Assembly: GCA_032358165.1 (NCBI GenBank)
Contig: JAALGY010000053.1
Span: 1,798,001-1,862,000 of the forward strand
Origin: Diplosphaera chodatii
Lineage: Eukaryota; Chlorophyta; Trebouxiophyceae; Prasiolales; Stichococcaceae
Reading direction: 5' to 3'
Length of the DNA: 64,000 nt
Shown here in pieces: positions 1-14,200 of this stretch. Both the position numbers and the translations under genes were made by a program. The notes under the pieces are model-generated. The model saw only the letters and a program-made list of their open reading frames with translations, had not been told where the DNA came from and ran no database searches. The stretch's first letter is position 1, and each line of letters starts with the position of its first letter.

Positions 1-47
1 AAGGCGGACAGCGCAGCGCCTAGTACATGACTGCACCACATCGTTGG

Positions 48-52
48 TTACA
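48..52 (-). promoter_or_regulatory. Putative TGTAA polyadenylation signal for the KDM5-like gene
   Basis: TGTAA reads on the minus strand about 19 bases after the TAA stop at 71. TGTAA is the usual nuclear polyadenylation signal of green algae. The 3' UTR would be very short, so this is tentative. Confidence 0.35.
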
Positions 53-70
53 AACGTCATGATTGGGTGT

Positions 71-3000
71 TTACATGAGGCGCACCTCGTCTTCCTCGTA
101 GTAGGTGGCCTCCGCGCCGCTGCGGTGGGCGTTGAGGCGCGCCGCATCGTTGGCCGACAGGCGCCGCCGTCTGGCGTCCGCCCCGGCACCGCCTGTCAGC
201 TCGTCCTGCGACCGCACACAGCATGGATGAGCCCCCCGGCTTGCGCCCGAATCGATGAGCCACGTGAGCATGCACCGTGAGTCCGCCGGGGGACAGCAGC
301 ATGAGAAGTGCTTGCATGCGTCACCACACGGACGGCGGAACAGGAAACATAGGCAAGTGGCGGCGAGTGGACGGGGTGGTCGGCACCTGCAGGCGGGACA
401 GCTGCGCGCGGGCGCGGTCCAGTGCGGAGGCGGCGGCGGCGAGGCCCCGCCCCAGCGGCTGCCCGCTGTTGCGCTTGGCCAGCGCGCGGCGCGTGCGGTC
501 CGCCCACGCCGTGCCGGCCTGCAGGTGCGCGCACCAGTCCCTCAGCTCAGCCATGCCCCAGCCACGATCGTGACGGCGCGTTACTTGTGCAAGTCATCCA
601 AGCAGCATAGGCAGACCTGGTCATACACCATCCGACAACATGCAAGGGGAGTGGGCGCGCCAACATACGCGAGCGGCATCTCCTGCGGTCGCAGCATGAG
701 GTGCGCACCTCGACAGCAGCGTCCAGCGCCTCGCCCAGCGGGCTGCGCAGGCAGGTCGCCTTGTCGGCCGCCTGCAGCGCCGCCGCTGTCTCGTGGCTTG
801 GCCGCTGGCCATCTGCAACACGTAGCACCGAAAATCACAGGCATGACCTTCCAAGTTGCATACCAGACCCACATCGGCTGAGTTCCCACACTACACGCCA
901 TGCCCAGACGGATGTAGTCAGACCAAGGTCTCCTGAAAGTCAGCAAGCACATGACAGGAGCAGCGGTGCAGGGGACACACGCGCTGTGTAGCACACTGCT
1001 GTCCAGTATCTAGCTGCTGCCCAGCCAGTGACCTTGGCAGCGCCCACGGCAAAAGCCACATCATACCAAGGCACTGGTGCAGAATTCCGAGCACATCACC
1101 ATCGCGGCACTCACGGGCCAGGGCGCGCTGGACAGAGGCCTCCCACTCGGCGTGCTTGGCAAGCGCCTCCTGCAGCGCCGGCAGCCCCGGCAGCGCCAGC
1201 CCGCAGCCCCGGGCCTGCTGCACCAGCTGCGCCGCCTCGTCCGGCGTCGCCGCAGCCGCGCCCTTCTTGCCGCCCAGAGCCCTGCAATTTGGGGGCAGGT
1301 GGGAGTGTCCTATGCTGCTCCGTCGATTTTTGTGGGGTGAGGGTGTGCACTGCTGGCGCCCTGGAACGCCCGCGGACATCAGCTGGTGAAGGTTTGAGCG
1401 CTAACATCAGAACAGCACAGGAGCTCTATCAACTGGTCGAGTCGCAGATGCATTTCACGGTCAAAGATGAGGCGCAACGGTCAGCACGCACTGCTTTGCA
1501 GCGGCCTCCCACGCCTGGCCGGCGGCCACGACCCCGCACAACGCCTCCAGCAGCTGCTCGTTCACGGGCAGGCCGTCCGCCTCCTCGACCAGCTCCTCGG
1601 CCTCAGCAAGCGGCGGCTGCACAGAAGCCGCAGCTTCTGTATGTGCCGCTGGCGGATGACCCTGCTGCATGCCGACGACACACTTCAGGTGATACCACCG
1701 CCAGCAACGTGTTGTCTACATTGATGGAAAACACATGCTACCGGTGACCCATGCGCCGCATCCTGAGCCTGGGTGCGCAATGCCATGCAGGTTGTCAAGC
1801 ACAGCAGGGCACCTTGGCCGGGACATCCGCAGCGGCGGATGTCGCGGCAGCGTTGCCAGCGTCCTGGCCGTGGGGGGCGAACCGCCCCGCTGCATCCGGG
1901 CTGTCCTGGTGCAGCAGGCTTGAGAAGGTGCCCACGCCAGGCCTTACCGTGTTCGCCTGTGCAGGTTCGACAACCATGCAGGTTAGTCGACTCGGCAAGT
2001 TTGGCACTGTGCATCACCTGCAAGGCATGCATTCGTTGGCAGTTCGTGGAAGGGCTCCCTCTGGCAGCCCAGGGCCGTTGGTGCTGATCCTGAGAAACGG
2101 GACGAATCCTTGCAACTGCGAGGGGACTGCACCTCAGCTCGCTCTGCGGCTTCCGCAGCGGCAGCCTCCGCGGCTGCGATCCGGTGCCACAGGCTGACCT
2201 GGTCGCTGGTGCTCTGCTGATGCAGCTGATGGTGCTCTGCCGCTGATCCCATGCCATTCGCTGTGACAGCCTCCTGCTGTGCGACAGCACCAGCCAATGG
2301 GCTGCTGCCATCGGCTGCCGCTCGGTCCGCAGTCGGCTCTGCATGCCTGGCCGCCGACACAGCAGGCTGTGACTCCGGCGACTGCTGCTGCGCTGCTTGT
2401 GCGAAAGATGGCTCGCTACCCGCCTGCTGTTGCACTGGGCTGGCTGTGACTGTCTTGACAGACGAAACAGTGGTCAGCAGCGCGGCTGCCTGCTGGTTCC
2501 AAGTAGCAGCTGCCACGCTGGCGCGCAACTGCTGCAGCTCCTCCATGTCGAGTCCCACAGCCTCGCCGCTCTGCAACAGCAACTCGCACATTCTCTCCAT
2601 GTACCTCTCAGCACACCTCGAACGATGAAAGCATTGTAGCAATCAACCTGGCGTCCGACAGCAGATGGTCAGCGGAGTCGGGGCGGCATGTAGTAGGTAC
2701 AGCATGTCGACCATGGGGCCAGTCTGAGAGGCGCACCTGGATGATGTGTTGCGCGGCGGCCAGCGCTTCAGGCGGCTGCGCGCTGGTGGCTGGGAAGCGC
2801 CGCATGTGCTCGAGCGCTGCGCGGATCCACGCCTCGGCCACAACAGCCCGCTCCCGCAGGCCGGACAGCTCCGTGACGGCGACGCCCAAGTCGGCCGCCT
2901 CCTCCATGAGCTCCACAAGATCCGACAGCGGAGGCGCCTGCCGCGTTGCATGCAGACCATGTTCAAGAACGGCAGAAGGGTGTCGGACAGAAGGGGCAGG

Positions 3001-6000
3001 CGTCGAAACCTGCTGGTTCGAGCTGCAGCACCAGCTGCTCGGCAGCATCACAGCTGCTCACAGCAGAACCAATCAAGCCAGGATGGTGGCGACGCACCTC
3101 GCCGCCGGAGGACTGCGCAGCCTCTGCCGCGCCCTCCAGGACCTGGCGGGCGCGCTGGCGCCAGCGGGTCGCGCTCTGCAGCAGCGCCTGCGCGGAGCCC
3201 AGCCGCTCCAGCTTGATGCCCAGCGTCGCGCCGTCCGACACCAGCGCCTGCATGCGCATTGGAAACGTAATCTTGGACTGATATAGCAACTGCTTGAAAA
3301 GTGCTTTCAATGACTTTGGCTTGCGTGTCGATGTTTCGATTGGGACGCAGCAGTGCAGGGCGAGTGCAGGGCCCACACCCACGTGACAGCACGCCGCACG
3401 ACATGACAAATTGCGCTGACATATGAGGCAGTCATGCCGCCATCCTTCATACCTCGAGGTCGTCAAGAGGTATGGGCTCATGCTGCCGCTGCTGCGCGTG
3501 CTGCAACTGGGATGCATCTGCAGGCGCCTGCGCGACCTCCATGTCTGCCGCGCCGTCTGCAGCAGCGGCAGCATCCCTGTGTGATGTCGTGGGCTGGGAG
3601 TCCGGCTGTGCGTCTGCAGCTTGGCTGGCCGCAGGCTGCTGGTCAGCTGCTGCTGTGTCGCCCTCGGACACACCCTCCGCATCCTCACGGCCTGCCATCA
3701 GCGGATCCAGGAGAGCAGCTGCGCGAGTGTCCCACGCCTCTGCTTCCTGCAGCCGCTCCCTGCAGCACCAACGCATGCACGAGGCATCAGAACAAATTTC
3801 ACGAGCAGGCGACCGGCTGACAGGTGACAGCAGTGCGCCAGCTGCTGCGGAGAGCGGCACCTGAGAGCCGTGAGCAGCGGCGAGTCGCTGGCGGCCATGG
3901 TGGGCGCGTCGGACAGCGCCTCCTGCAGCGCCATGAGGCTGGACTTGCCGCTCAGCGCCTTCTTGGCTGCGTCCTCCCACTCGCGCCGCCGGATGTCGCA
4001 CCGCAGCTGCTCCACCTGGCGGCAAGCGACAACTTCACGTTTTTGGTCACGCCCAATCGGAAGTGAGGGCAGTGCACATGAACATTTGGGCAGTGTGACT
4101 GAGGGTGGGACCCTTCGGCAGACGACCAGCCAGCCTTGGGAAGACAGCCCAGCGTGGAACAAAGCAAGCGGGCTACAGCCACCGGCCATCTGCAGCAGCA
4201 GCCCGGTCGCAGGGGCATAGCAAGCCGCCGCACCTGGGGCACATCAGCGCCGAGGCGCACGCCAGCGTGCAGCAGCTCCCGCAGCTTCTTCAGCGGGGCA
4301 CGGCTGCTGGCGGCATCTGTTGCGCGGTCCAGCCAGGCCTCCGCCTTTTCCACCAGCTCCTGCGTGGGGCAAGAATGTCGTCGATGCAGTCGCATGACTA
4401 AGGCACTGGCAAGCCTGAGCAATCCACAAGGGTTGGTCTGAATGCTTGCATCTTGTTTCAAAGGTGCCAGTGCGTTCCAACCTAGTACAAACCCCAGGTG
4501 CTGCCAGGTGCTGCCAAGAGCTGTGCGCACCTCGATATCTGAGCGCTCTTGCACAGCTGCAGGCAGGGCCTCGGCCTCGGAGGCCAGCTCCTGCAGGGTG
4601 GCCAGCGCGGTGCGCATGGACAGCGCCTGCCGCGCCCGAGCCTGACGACACAGCAGGTAGCCCAGACGTGAGAGCTGCGGGTTGAACGGTCTGAGTGATG
4701 CTGCAAGGTGTTTTGCCGGGCCAACACAGATCTGTGCGGTGCACCGCCAAGCTCCGCCGGCTCACCTGCCAGTCTGTCAGCGCTGTCAGCGCGGCGTGCA
4801 GGGTCGCAATCTCCGGCATGTCCACCTGCACCCCGGCTGCCTCCGTCCGCAGCTCCCTGCTCGCACAGGGAAAGGGGGGGTGGTCAAGTCATTTCATCTC
4901 AAACCCAAGGCCACCTGCTCCGGCCGCATGTTGGATATGCTCTGCGGCAAACGCGCAGTACCTGAGATGGTCCGCATCGATCTTGTGGGGCCGTGCTGCG
5001 GCGGTGAGGCGGGCGCGCGGCACGCGGGTGGGCTCGCGCCCCGAGGGCAGCGCCGCCCGGATGGCCTCGCCCAGCTTGCGCGCAGCGGACACGCGCTCCC
5101 GGATCGCCTTTGCGCTCGGCAGCATCACGCCGCAGCGGGCTGCAGTCGGAATGGAGGTCTGGTCACGCTCGCCGCTGCTGTTGGTGTAGTGACTGCAGCA
5201 AATCCTTGGCTGGCACGATGGCACTGGCATCCGTTTGCTGGAGGGTGGCGCGCACCAGCCTCTGCAGCCAGCGCCTCCAGCACCCGCAGCTCTGCGACAC
5301 CGGAGGTGGGCTCCTCTGCGCGCTCGAGCCACACTCGCGCCTGCTTGGCCGCCTCCTGCAGCCGCTCCAGAGCTGCAACGCAGGGCCCGTATGCTGCTCG
5401 GGTCAAATTGATGCAGATGGACGTGGGTTAGACAAGCAGGATGATGTCACTGTAGTGTCGCTGCCTTTCACCAAGGTCAGAGGAGGTGCCCATCATCTCA
5501 TCCAGTGTGGGAAGCAGCTGGGGACGCCGTGGAGGCATTCCGCACCAGGGTGGGCGATGGGCGGCGGCTGCAGGGCCAGCAGCGGCTCCAGCGCCTCGAG
5601 CGTGGGCTTGGCCTTCGTCGCGGCATCGAGCGCGACGCCCCACGCCAGCGCCTCCTGCAGGCGCGACAGCAGCGGCGGCACGCCTGCGGCCTCCGGGCCG
5701 CCCCATGGAAACTGCTGCGCCTCGACCACTAGTGCCTCCACATCACCGACCTGGTGTCCAAAAGTCACGGCCTCAGCACACGTCAGGTCTGCCTCAGCCA
5801 GTGACAATGCAGCAATGCATCAGATTGTGGCTCTGCAGGCATTTCACACAGCTGTGATGCCGTGCACGGCCAAGCATTCTGACATGCAGCAGCTGCTGAC
5901 ACTATGCTCTCACAATGTATGGTCACCTTGGCATGGCCTCGGTCGAGCAGCAGCTGTGCTCGCTGCAGCCACGAGCTGCAGGCGACGCGCCACTTGATCA

Positions 6001-9000
6001 GCAGCTCACCAAATGGCTGCTGTTCTTGTAGAGCTTCGATCTTGCCGCCATTAGCCAGCGGTGACCTTCGCTCCTCAGCCACTGCCTCCTGCAGCATACT
6101 GATACAAAGTTGCTGCCGTGTTTGAAGGAGAGCCACCCATGAATGAGCACAGTTGTGAGGTGAGCAGCTTGAGTGTAGTGCGATGCTTCCACAGCCACAT
6201 GCTTGCCTGCTCGGCATGATCCGCAAGCGCGGCCAATGCTGCAAACACATCTGCATCCTCCATGTCAGCATCAGCCTCAGCACCGCTGCTGCTGTCTGGG
6301 GCCTGATGCCCGTTCATTGGCTGCTCTGTGCCAGTCACTGCTTGCTTGCCGTCTGCCGGCAGCTGCTCTGCCTTCACCTGCGACAACCCATCGCGATCTG
6401 CCTCCAGCTGAATGGCCAGCTCTGACCCTGCAGCAGGCAGACACTGGTTGTGGTCCCAACGCAGTACGGCTGCGTCATGCAAGTGGCTTGGCTGGGCAGT
6501 CGCATCGTGGTCGTGCTGCAGGCCAATGTGGAGCCAGGCTGCAGGATGCGTGCCATGCCACATCCCGAACCCACTGATGTGGTGGATCCAAACCCCACCT
6601 GGTGCTGGAAGGCGGGGCCGCAGCAGTTCTGCCTGTGCCTCCAGCTCGGCAACCGAGTGACGGAAGACCAGCCTCCATCCGCCGGGACTACAGGCGCACA
6701 GCAGGCTGCCGTGCAACAGGCACACCATCCTGCACATCGATCCGAACATTTCACATGGTTGCAATCAATGTCATACTGGGTTCAGAACGCCCACTGCAGG
6801 CTGTGGTCGGCAGCTCTCACTTCTCGGCACGTCTGTAGACCAATGTTATGTTCTCGAAGGCCTTGCAAGCTCACCTGCCAGGCGAGCAATCGCACTCCAG
6901 GTGCGCCAGATGGCAGTCCAGATGGCAACACGCGCACTTCGGCTGCTCACCCTGATGCGCGCTGCCGGTTTGGTCTGCCTTGCCCGAGGTTCGCCGTGAA
7001 CGTATGACGCCTGCGTCATGAGTTGTGGCCCATGTTTAAATGCTGCTTGCAAGAAGCATTGCTGTGTGTCAGTGTGGTGCAGCAACATGCGCCTGCCCGT
7101 CAACCTCCAAGCACCACCTGTGAACCCAGCAGCGGCAGACGGCCATGTGAGCGACACAGGCCGCGCACCTGAGGCCCACAGACGGGTGCGCTGCTCCCGC
7201 TGACTGGCCACCAGGCGATCCATCTCGGGCGCAGCCCAGAATGTCGTCTGTGGGTCCGTCTCATGCTCCAATATCTGTCCAGGGAATGGCACCTCTCAGC
7301 AAGCCTCCACAACCATCCTTGCATGTGAGGGATCACAAACCATGCTACCAACGTGATCTGGCATTTGAGAAGCTAGCACAGCAATGAATGAGCTGCCTGC
7401 TGTTGCATATTGTTTACAGCTTGTCCACACCTGCAGCAGCAGGAGCTCGTGGTTGATGGCGCTGGGCTGGCGGAAGCGCCTGTGGCGTCCCATGCTGGTG
7501 TCCAGGAAGCGCAGCCAGTCTGCCGGCCCAAAGTCCACGCCCTCCGAGCAGTTGAACCCTGCTGGGTCAGCGAGTGTGAGGCTGTTCAGCTCTGTTGGAT
7601 TGACACAGCCTGGACCACCCAGGACTGCCACATCCTGCGCGCACAGCCTCATCCAATGAAGGATGAAACCAACACCCATTGCTACAAACTTTTTTGCAGT
7701 TTTCGTCGCTTTTAACTGGGTTTAACGAGCCATACCTGTGTCCAGGTTTGCGTGATACGCAGACGGGAAGGTGACGACCAGCTCGCCGGCCTCCTGCACC
7801 ACCTGATGCACGGGGACGCCAGCGTGCGCCAACACACGCGGGCTCAGCATCGTAGCCTGCAGCAGCACAGGGCGAGATGAGCAGTGCAGCTGAACCAGCA
7901 CGACGCCAGCCAGTAAGCTCGATGTGGGCAGCAGCAAATTCAGCAAGCAAGTGCCACAGTCGATGGGAGGACTGCAGTCCATACCGCATTGAACAGGAGG
8001 TCTGGCTGGCTGCCAAACTGCTCTGGAAGCGCCCTTTGCAAGGCGTCCTCAAATGCTGCCGTCGCCGCCGCAGGCACAGCGTACCTGCACAAGGTGCTCA
8101 AACCTTGCAAGACATGGCTTGCCGGCATCAGCGAGCAAAACCCGTGTTGTAAAGGACCGAGAGTCAGCAGCAGCCAGCAGCACACCACTTCTTGGGTGCG
8201 CCGCTGTGCAGGTAGCTGGCGGAGTACAGCAGCTGCGGCGCCAGGCGCCAGGCTGTGCTGGAGAACATCATCCCGATGTTCATGTGCGACCGTGCTGCAC
8301 TGGGCAGCTGGGCGCCGGTATGCCGCATCATGTTGCCGTGCAGCCGCGGGAAGCCTTTCAGATGGCAGGGCATGTCAGCATACGCTTCCCCATTGCCCTG
8401 CAGATGCACACGCCAGTGAGAGCACGAGTGACCAACCACTACACACTCTGCTGCTCTGTGCTCCGCTGGTGAACCAGCAGCAGACTGCAGTGACCTAGTC
8501 ACAACGTGCTGCACCTGCTGGCAGCCTAAGCCGAGGGCGTCTGTGTCCAGGTCAGCCGCGCACAGCACCTCCACGGGCTCGTCGCCGCTCTCCACCACCC
8601 GCCAGAAGTCCGCCTCAACATCCTCGCAGCTGGCCTGCGGGAACTGGAGCTGCCGCCACTCAGCTGACTTGGCCACCTTACACATTGCATGCTGTGACTG
8701 CGCGCTCCTTCACCAGCAAATGCTGGCAGCACCTTCAGTTCTCGATTTCACACCATGCGATACGCAGACACGCTAGCACACCTTGCGGGCGCGGGCGTCG
8801 TTGCCCCACCAGGAGCGCCTGAAAGCGGACGCGGCGCGCTCGAGCTCCTCCAGGCCCATGCGGCCGCCGGGGCGGGTCGCGCCCTCCGCGTGCGCCTGCC
8901 CCACGCACAGGGGGCAGGTCCAGGCGCCCTCGGGCACCGACGCCAGCGGCGGGTTGAGGCAGAACAGGTGGCACCCGCGGTCGCACACGTCGCACAGGAT

Positions 9001-10879
9001 CATCGCCTCCTCGTGCTGCCCGCCGCCGCACAGCTCGCACATGAGGGTCAGGATGTTGGCGGGCACCTGCGGGGGCGGAGGCAGAGACTGGCACCGGGCA
9101 CCAGGGTTGTAATACACAGGGCTGCTGCCGTGTGATTCTGGTGCAGCACTGCACCTTTCAGTTTCACATGTTTGCACACGGCATGGCACCTTGATGCCAC
9201 TGGGGTGGCTGGCCCCCACCACAACACTGCCTCCTGGTGAGCGCTTGGCCAGGCCGCTGCTGCCGTCTTTGGAGTTTCGCCTGCCCTTGCCCTGACCCTG
9301 CGAGGTCCACAGATCTCATGTGTCACACCATGCTGTTATGTTAAACTCATGGCGAGAGCTGCTGGCTGCTGGAAGCTACAAGGCATCCCAGACCTCCCCA
9401 TTGGGGCCAGGCTAGTGCCGAGCCAAGGTGCCTGGAAGTATCTGTCAGACAACTGCTTCCAGGCCATGTGACCTGCACTAAGTTTGGGACTTTGTCGCTG
9501 GCGCGCTCGACAAACTGATCACTGCAAACTTGACAAGTGACACAATGCTACACGCTGCTGGCACCCGCGCCGCCCTATATACCGCGTGACCGGCCGAAAG
9601 GCCATGGCTTTTTCCCGCATCCGAAAGCAGCACCAGCAGCAGATCGCTGGAGTAGCACAAGGCCGCACAGCAATACCACACATGGGTCTTTTGCGCAAGA
9701 CCGACACGAACACATATGACAAGCAATGATTCGCCATGCGACCGACGGTGTGAAGGTGGCAAATGCGGATCGGGCGCTGTGCTGAGGACGCTGTGGGCGG
9801 ATCGCGACAACAGCACCGCCATTGGCACACTGCTGAAGAACACAAAAGCGCCAGTGGATGAGTGTCACCGCGCATGTCGTGAGTGAGAGGCAAGCTCACC
9901 GACACTGAGACCTTCCGGCGCTTGACGGGAGGGCCCTCCAGGTCACAGGATGCCGGCGGCAGCGCAGCGGCCTCCGGCTCAGCATTCAGCATTGCCTCCA
10001 GGATTTGCGCGGCCATGTGGTCCCCCACCTCGCCGTTGAGGGGCAGCACCGGGGCTGCGGCCCTGCGTGCATCCTGTGCTCGGCAGTGCCGCTCGTAGGC
10101 CAGCAGATGCGCCTCATAAAGCTGCCGCATGCCCGTCGTCATCTGGCTGGTTGCATCCTTGATCTGTAGGCAAGCGGCAAAGGTTTGGGGGACAAGTATG
10201 CCGCTGCCAGGTTCGTGCGCAGCTGGTTGCACTGTGAGGCGCTGTGCAACCCACAGAATTGCGAAGCTGCGAAATTGGGCCCACAGATAGTCGTGCACGT
10301 CTTCAACGCTGGCCTGAGACCGGTGGCCCAGTGAGCAAGGGGCTGTGAGCATGCATGCAATAGTGCGCTGCAGAAGTGTCCACAGGCAGGTGCAGCAGGT
10401 GCAGGACGCACCCCAAGCCGGCGGCACACATCTCGCCAGGCCTTGGCATCCTTGACGCGATGATATCCGCCCTTGCGAAGCACCAGCCGCAGCAGGCTGC
10501 TGAGCTCCACTGCCTGGTTCCCAAGCCTGGTGACTGCTGGTGCCTTGCTGCCCTGGCTCTGATGGAAGCCCGCGAACCGCTGCTGGAAGGCCGCATCGAA
10601 TGCAGGGTCCGCTGATCGCTGTTGCAGCTCGTGCACAAGCTGCACCCGCGTGGGGAAGCGGGCTTTCTTGTTGAGAGCAAAAGGTGGCTCGAAGCCCTGC
10701 ACCACGATCTTGCAGATGCCAAACGGCTCCGCCTGGGGCCTGATAGACGCTATGTATGCCAGAGGGTCCGCAAACTGCTCGGCCGTGACCCTGAATGTGG
10801 GGGCACCCTGCAGGCTGAACCCCTGCCTGCTGCTGGATGGGCCAACAGGCTCATCAGTGCCCATTTTCGTGCCAGTCAT
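71..10879 (-). CDS. KDM5: KDM5/JARID1-like chromatin protein (JmjN-ARID-PHD-JmjC-C5HC2-PLU-1), many introns
   Basis: A nuclear protein with the full domain order of H3K4 demethylases. JmjN lies near 10807-10640. ARID spans two exons at about 10560-10400 and 10160-10080. It is followed by a PVKRRKV nuclear signal, a PHD finger with C4HC3 spacing (9039-8902), JmjC (about 8660-7500), a C5HC2 finger (about 6731-6660) and long PLU-1 helical segments to the end. The last exon is bounded by an acceptor near 205 and ends in TAA at 71. The start is MTGTK (10879) or MGTDE (10864), since JmjN normally sits near the N-terminus. The third iron ligand (AYH motif) is present. The HxE pair after the conserved FSS-xx-W motif is replaced by R and A (8239-8247), so demethylase activity is doubtful. 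I see no second PHD finger. The PLU-1 exons were not all resolved. Confidence 0.88.
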
Positions 10880-11292
10880 GCCGCTCGCAATGCAACACAA
10901 TGAGAGCTGTGCGCATGCTCCTAGCTGCCTGCCTGCACAACGCGCAACTCTGAGAACTGGCTGCTCGGCCCTCTGCAGCACCAAAGCAAGCCTAGACTCG
11001 GGTGATGAACCCGTCGGCTAGGATCCCTCCCCGTCCATCTGCTAATGCGGCGGGCGTTTGACTCTATGGTGATGCAACGCAGCCTCTGGCTGCGATCAGC
11101 TATATCTGCTACGCTACTGCTTACAAACCCTACAAATTGTCAGGCACACTCAACAATGGCAGACTCCTGTTCTTTTGCGGCTGAATGCGGGCAAGTTTGT
11201 TTGCAAAAGCGTCCGGGCTTGAGGACATGCAATGACCGCTGATGAGACTGCTGACTTTCCCCATCACTCTGGCGGCTGTGCGGCGGCTGCGG
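10880..11292. other. Intergenic: KDM5 upstream and DENN 3' UTR
   Basis: No convincing gene. The right part should be the 3' UTR of the DENN gene, with a TGTAA motif at 11121-11125. The left part is upstream of the KDM5-like gene. A read-through of the DENN reading into 11130 gives a low-quality extension that I do not support. Confidence 0.5.
11121..11125 (-). promoter_or_regulatory. Putative TGTAA polyadenylation signal for the DENN gene
   Basis: TGTAA on the minus strand, about 170 bases past the proposed DENN stop at 11293. The distance is reasonable for a green-algal 3' UTR. Confidence 0.4.
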
Positions 11293-14200
11293 TCAGTCGA
11301 TAACAGCATCCTGCACAGCAGAAGCTCGTCAGCATGCGTCAGTTGCAAGCCATGATGCTGCTGAGCAAAGCAGCAGGCGTAGGTAGCGATGGCAAGCAAG
11401 CAGGCAGCAGCAACCAAGTGACATAGAAACGCACCACAAACTCGGTGAACATCTGCGTTTCCTGCATGGCGAGAGGCAAAGGGCGTTGCATGGTTGAAGC
11501 GGTCAGCTTCCAGGCGAGCCAAAGTTAACATGCAACCAATGCGCACAGCCACAGCGCACCACGAACTGCCGCACAAAGGGACGCTCTTTGGGCGCAAAGG
11601 ACTCGATGAAGGAGTCCTTTAGCAGCAGGCTGACCCGGTCCTCGTGCTGCACGTCCGTGATGGTGTGCTTGGCCAGGTTGGCCGTCAGTCCCGTAAGGTA
11701 CTGCCGCATGTTCTGCAGGGTATCCAGCAGAACAATGGCGTTTGCCGAGCGACAACTTGTCACGCAACATCTACAATGCCGACGAAGCCGGATCACGCTG
11801 TGTTGAGGCATAGCAACTCGCATTGGCACACGCTGCACCCAAACAGAGCAAGCGCACACCTGCAGAAAGCCCTCTGCAGCTGTGCGCTGGATGCCGCCGA
11901 CGGCATATAGCGGTTGGCAGTGCCCCTGCCGCCGACCGATGTTGGACAGCACATTGTAGCTGGGCTGCAGCCGCTGCATCAGCAGGCGGTCGTTGGGCAG
12001 TGCCGGAAGCGTGGCGGCGCCCTTGACCTGCAGTTTAACTTGATTCTGTGGACTTTGCTGCCTTCTTGACAGCCTAGCCCAGCTCGACTCAATACAGGCA
12101 TCGGGCCCTGGTCAGGCACGATGGATGTCACGAGTGCGGATGTCGCCAGCTACGCACCTTGTCCTTGCCGACGTTGACGCGGACAAGACCACCCACCAGG
12201 GCACGCACGTCCTCTGTCTTGTGCTGCATTCCCACCAAAAATGGCACAGGCGCCTGCAACATGCAACACGACAAGTGTCAGCACTGCTGAGGATTGCCAG
12301 GGGTCTTCAGCACGCTGCGTAGTGTGCAGCAGTCAGCAGCACTGCCACTTGCAGCAGCAGCATACCTGCAGCAGGTCCAGCATCTCCTCTGTGCACGGCA
12401 GCACGGGCAGCAGCAGCGACTGCCAGGCGAACGGCCGTACGAGCGGGATCATCGACAGCACCACCGACGTCAGCACGCCAACGTTGGGGCAGAACACCAC
12501 TGTCTGCCGCTCCAACAGCACCGCTGCAGTCACAGGCAGAGGGTTGGCTGCGTTGCACTGGTGATCACACAGCGCTGCAATGCACGCTGGTGCAGAGCTT
12601 ACGCATGCAGCTGTGTGTGCGTAGCAGGTCAGAGCATCAGCATGGTGCACCTGTGAGCAGCGTCAGAATGTTCGGCAGTGTGAGGGAGCGGCACAGCGTG
12701 GCAACTGTCCATGTGCAGAGGCCCTCCGCAGCTTCTGCCTCAGCGGTGCTGATGGCAACCTGGTTGGGCTTGCCGTCTGGGATCGGGTCGCCCACCTTGG
12801 GCCTGCACAACGCATGGGTGGCATGCTATGCTCTGCGCATGTTCGAGGATGTGCTGACATGCGGGAAACGGTGAAGTGCAAGGCTTCGGTTCTGCGACGC
12901 CAGCAGCACACCTGTAATACTGTACACTGGCCAGATTGGGGTCTGGCTTGAAGTCCCACTCTTTGCCGGGGTCTGGCACCGAGGTGTGGAAGTAGTTGTC
13001 CATCACCTGCGCACATGCAGATGCCTCTTATGCCTCCGCACCGGTGCACTAGCTCAGGGTGAGCACCGCAGCACTGTCGCTACATGACACAGCCGGGCAG
13101 GCGGGGTCCCAATCAACCTTGAGCGCCATGGCGGTGGACGGCTCCCGCATGTCGATGTCCTGCGGCTCGGAGGCGTCGGCGGCGTGCGCCTCCTCATCCG
13201 GGATCTCGAAGCTGGTGGTGCGCTCCAGGCTGAAGGGCCCCAGGTCGCCCGCCAACTGCGCCCCGTCCGCTGGCTGCGCCGCAGGCTCCTCCGAGCCATG
13301 CGCCTCGGGCACACTGCGGGTGTACGCGGGGTGATTTGGACTCGAGGATTGAGAAGGCTGTTTATTAGCATAAGGCAGGCGGCATTAGGACGAGCGAGAG
13401 CTTCTGGTCCTGCAGATGCGTGCCTGCCCGCTGCCGCGCGCATACGGGCGGATGCCCGGCGCAGGGCGTCGGCGCCGCTGCCGGCGGAGTGGGCGGACCC
13501 CGCAACCGAGCCGGACGCCGCCGGCCGCGCCCTGCCGGCGTCGGCCGGCAGCTCGCCGCTGCCGCGCGCCTCTGTGCCCAGCCCCGAGCTCCGTAGGTTG
13601 CCGCTGCCGGTGCGCGCGCCACGCAGTGAGGGGCCGCCTGCTGTCACACCTGGGCTGGGGGTGCGCTCCTCCCTGTGCCAGAGTAATGAGACAACGCGTG
13701 CGTCACAACAGTGCGACCATGAAGGCGCACGCTGCTGTGCCAGTCTGTTAAGAGCTGTTGTGTGCAGGATTTGGCTGTAGATATGGCTGGAGTGAACTTC
13801 CTACCGCGGCGAGCCGTACTCTCCGGACCCCCGGTGGTTGCTGGCGGTGCGGCGCACCATGGCTGTCAGGTCTTTGTAGCCTGCTGTGCTGGTGGCCAGC
13901 TGGTTCTGAAGGTCTGGGTTGTCCTCCTGCAGAGACAACCAGGCACCAATAAGAAGGAGAAGCACGGAAAAGATCTACTTTCTGCCATGACGTCAGGATG
14001 GATCACATCTGAGTGGCAGCAATCAAACAACTGAAAATCCACCTGAAGTGCGTGGACATACACAACAGCACACACAACGAGCGCACGTCCAGCAGGCCGG
14101 CCTCGGACAGCTCCTCGCGGTCCACCTCGCCCAGCGCCTCGGCGATGCGCTTCAGGGTGGCGAAGCTGTCCATGTCCGCCGAGCCCGCCTTCTGCAGCTT

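Noticed and set aside
9519..10427. 302-codon minus-strand open frame as its own gene
   Set aside because: It is a read-through of KDM5 exons (second half of the ARID domain and the KRRKV segment) plus introns, not a separate gene.
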